From Tenuifilum sp. 4138str (lineage in GTDB: Bacteria; Bacteroidota; Bacteroidia; Bacteroidales; Tenuifilaceae), in the NCBI RefSeq assembly GCF_041102575.1, contig NZ_JBGCUE010000002.1, positions 124,001 to 188,000 of the forward strand: DNA of 64,000 nucleotides. Direction: 5' to 3'. Made by a program: the position numbers and the translations under genes. This document shows positions 62,961 through 64,000 of the stretch, piece after piece (position 1 is the first letter of the stretch; every line of letters starts with the position of its first letter). The notes under the pieces are model-generated. The model was not told where the DNA came from and did no database searches. It saw nothing but the letters and a program-made list of their open reading frames with translations.

Positions 62961-63536
62961 ATGGATCGAAAAAACATTAAAGGGTTTCTTGAGTTCGTTT
63001 ACGACTTTTACAAGTCGATGAAGGCTCATGAAATTACTCTCGTTTACGAGGGTGAAATAACCCATCAAATAACCAAAGCCTTCACCTCCCTTACCGAGTC
63101 AAATATGGCCAAGGAGGAGGAGTCGAACTCCGTTCAGAAAAAGGTTTTCCATGTAATGGTGGAATGCCTCCAGAACATCAGCAAACATGCCGATAGTTTC
63201 GGCTCCGATGATTTTCTCTTTGCTGGCCGTGGTATTTTCATGGTTAGCAAAGGTGATTCGGAATACCACGTTACTACTGGCAATGTGATTGAAAACTCCA
63301 AGATTGAGGAGCTCTCAAAAATCCTTGATCACATTAACTCGCTCGACAAGGAGGGTTTGAAGCAACTCTACAAAACCCAGATGCGCGAAGGCCGCCTTTC
63401 CGAGAAGGGTGGAGCCGGATTGGGTTTCATTGACATAGCCCGAAAAACCGGAAGGAAGCTTGAGTACCACTTCCTCCCTATCGACGAGGAAACCCATTTC
63501 TTTGTATTAACTTCAACCATTTCAAGATCAGAATAA
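62961..63536 (+). CDS. SiaB-family protein kinase
   Basis: SiaB-type proteins are GHKL-fold serine/threonine kinases that phosphorylate SiaC. The 191-residue protein has a helical N-terminal half, an N-box-like segment HVMVECLQNISKHA (Glu and Asn spaced as in GHKL ATPases) and a late Gly-rich EKGGAGLGFIDIARKTG that fits the ATP lid. It lies between the PP2C gene and a DUF1987/SiaC gene, the same set as in the Pseudomonas aeruginosa SiaABC switch. Confidence 0.88.
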   Translation: MDRKNIKGFLEFVYDFYKSMKAHEITLVYEGEITHQITKAFTSLTESNMAKEEESNSVQKKVFHVMVECLQNISKHADSFGSDDFLFAGRGIFMVSKGDSEYHVTTGNVIENSKIEELSKILDHINSLDKEGLKQLYKTQMREGRLSEKGGAGLGFIDIARKTGRKLEYHFLPIDEETHFFVLTSTISRSE

Positions 63537-63546
63537 CAGTACCGAT

Positions 63547-63930
63547 ATGGAAACCATAAAAATAATGGGGACCGATGATACCCCAACCGTAATTCTGGAT
63601 GCTCAAAACGAAATCTTCGAAATCTCGGGTCGTTCTTTGCCCGAGGACGTTACTGCATTCTACGATCCAATTCTGCAGTGGCTCGATGACTACTCAGCAG
63701 CGCCAAAACCCAAAACCATCTTTACCTTTAAGCTGGTGTACTTTAACACGGCCAGCTCTAAGCTGCTCCTCGATATTCTGATGAAACTTGAACAGCTCAA
63801 GGAGGGCGGTCACGACGTACTTGTGCGTTGGTACTACCCTGAGGACGACGAGGATATGCAGGAAGCTGGCGAGGAGTACGCCGATATAGTTGATGTTCCT
63901 TTTGAACAGATTGGCTACACCTTGAGTTAG
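63547..63930 (+). CDS. SiaC-family (DUF1987) partner-switch protein
   Basis: SiaC is the phosphorylatable target protein of the Sia switch; in P. aeruginosa its unphosphorylated form binds and activates the diguanylate cyclase SiaD. The 127-residue product has the DUF1987 pattern ILDAQNEIFEISGRSLPEDV near the start and FKLVYFNTASSKLLLDI in the middle. The Thr in FNTASS is residue 68, the same number as the phosphorylated Thr of the Pseudomonas protein. A short acidic C-terminus follows. It starts 10 bp after siaB. Confidence 0.9.
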   Translation: METIKIMGTDDTPTVILDAQNEIFEISGRSLPEDVTAFYDPILQWLDDYSAAPKPKTIFTFKLVYFNTASSKLLLDILMKLEQLKEGGHDVLVRWYYPEDDEDMQEAGEEYADIVDVPFEQIGYTLS

Positions 63931-63963
63931 GTTCTTTTCCGTTTTTTGCCCAAGTGAAGAAGA

Positions 63964-64000
63964 ATGAGTGAGGAGATTCTCAAAGCGTTAATGCAACTCT
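63964..64000 (+). CDS. Partial gene at the window edge
   Basis: An ATG at 63964, 33 bp after the SiaC stop, opens a frame that runs out of the window after 12 codons (MSEEILKALMQL). It is probably the next gene of the signalling operon and may be the effector of the switch. Too little is visible to name it. Confidence 0.5.
   Translation, partial: MSEEILKALMQL

Overview
The window is chromosomal DNA of a Bacteroidota member, most likely a Bacteroidales/Marinilabiliales-type anaerobe. The evidence is the paired OmpH genes behind bamA, DUF4412, DUF2723 (GT117), FAS1 lipoproteins and SPOR proteins, several promoters with the Bacteroidota -7 box TAnnTTTG, almost no Shine-Dalgarno signals, a five-helix cytochrome b fumarate reductase/succinate dehydrogenase, and HydF for [FeFe]-hydrogenase maturation. 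Genes are densely packed on both strands and most are housekeeping.

Layout. 0-9.4 kb: envelope biogenesis (bamA, two ompH/skp, murI), a TGS/uridine-kinase-like protein, and a two-gene envelope unit (SPOR-like protein plus EF-hand/TSP3 outer-membrane barrel). 9.4-15 kb: DUF4412 protein, hydF, priA and a pair of unannotated 42-residue lipoproteins sharing a CPAY motif. 15.2-19.5 kb: frd/sdhCAB and a tandem universal stress protein. 19.6 kb: tRNA-Gly(CCC). 19.8-24 kb: rsfS-ftsH-DUF2007-cdsA-psd. 24-28 kb: glycerol catabolism (DeoR/GlpR-type repressor, glpD, glpK) with a striking 10-bp-phased operator. 28-30.8 kb: a zinc phospholipase C-like protein, pyrH, frr.

30.8-33.5 kb is the accessory part. 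A repeat-rich gene-free stretch with two copies of an 82-bp imperfect inverted-repeat element leads into what reads as a small integron gene-cassette array with no integrase in view. Two cassettes (31619-32469 and 32470-33507) each start with TTAGSS, carry AT-rich plus-strand genes, and end in a 131-bp palindromic attC-like site. The first 10 bases of each cassette are the exact reverse complement of the R'' end of its own attC. Cassette 1 has a two-TM protein and a small CxxC protein; cassette 2 has a four-TM protein with a C-terminal RNSIIH motif, which fits a membrane-anchored HEPN domain. The array ends exactly at the last base of the neighbouring sugar-isomerase-like gene.

33.5-54.7 kb: sugar-isomerase-like and serine hydrolase genes, an OM barrel, a YoeB-YefM toxin-antitoxin module with operator cores overlapping its promoter, a TPR protein, an M28 peptidase, GT117, a polysaccharide deacetylase, GT4, prfB with its programmed +1 frameshift, two EamA exporters, a triple-FAS1 lipoprotein, an M20 amidohydrolase, a flippase-like membrane protein, an SDR, purQ and an endonuclease/exonuclease/phosphatase-fold protein.

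54.8-64 kb: one long signalling operon: CheR, a HAMP-GAF-PAS-PAS receptor without a kinase, a degenerate CheR paralogue, a stand-alone CheB esterase, a membrane GAF protein, a GAF-PAS-PAS-PP2C phosphatase (SiaA/RsbU type), a SiaB-type kinase and a SiaC/DUF1987 protein with Thr68 conserved. It has no chemoreceptor, CheA, CheW or histidine kinase. It appears to join chemotaxis-type methylation enzymes to a Sia-type partner switch. This operon and the cassette array are the two best candidates for something undescribed.
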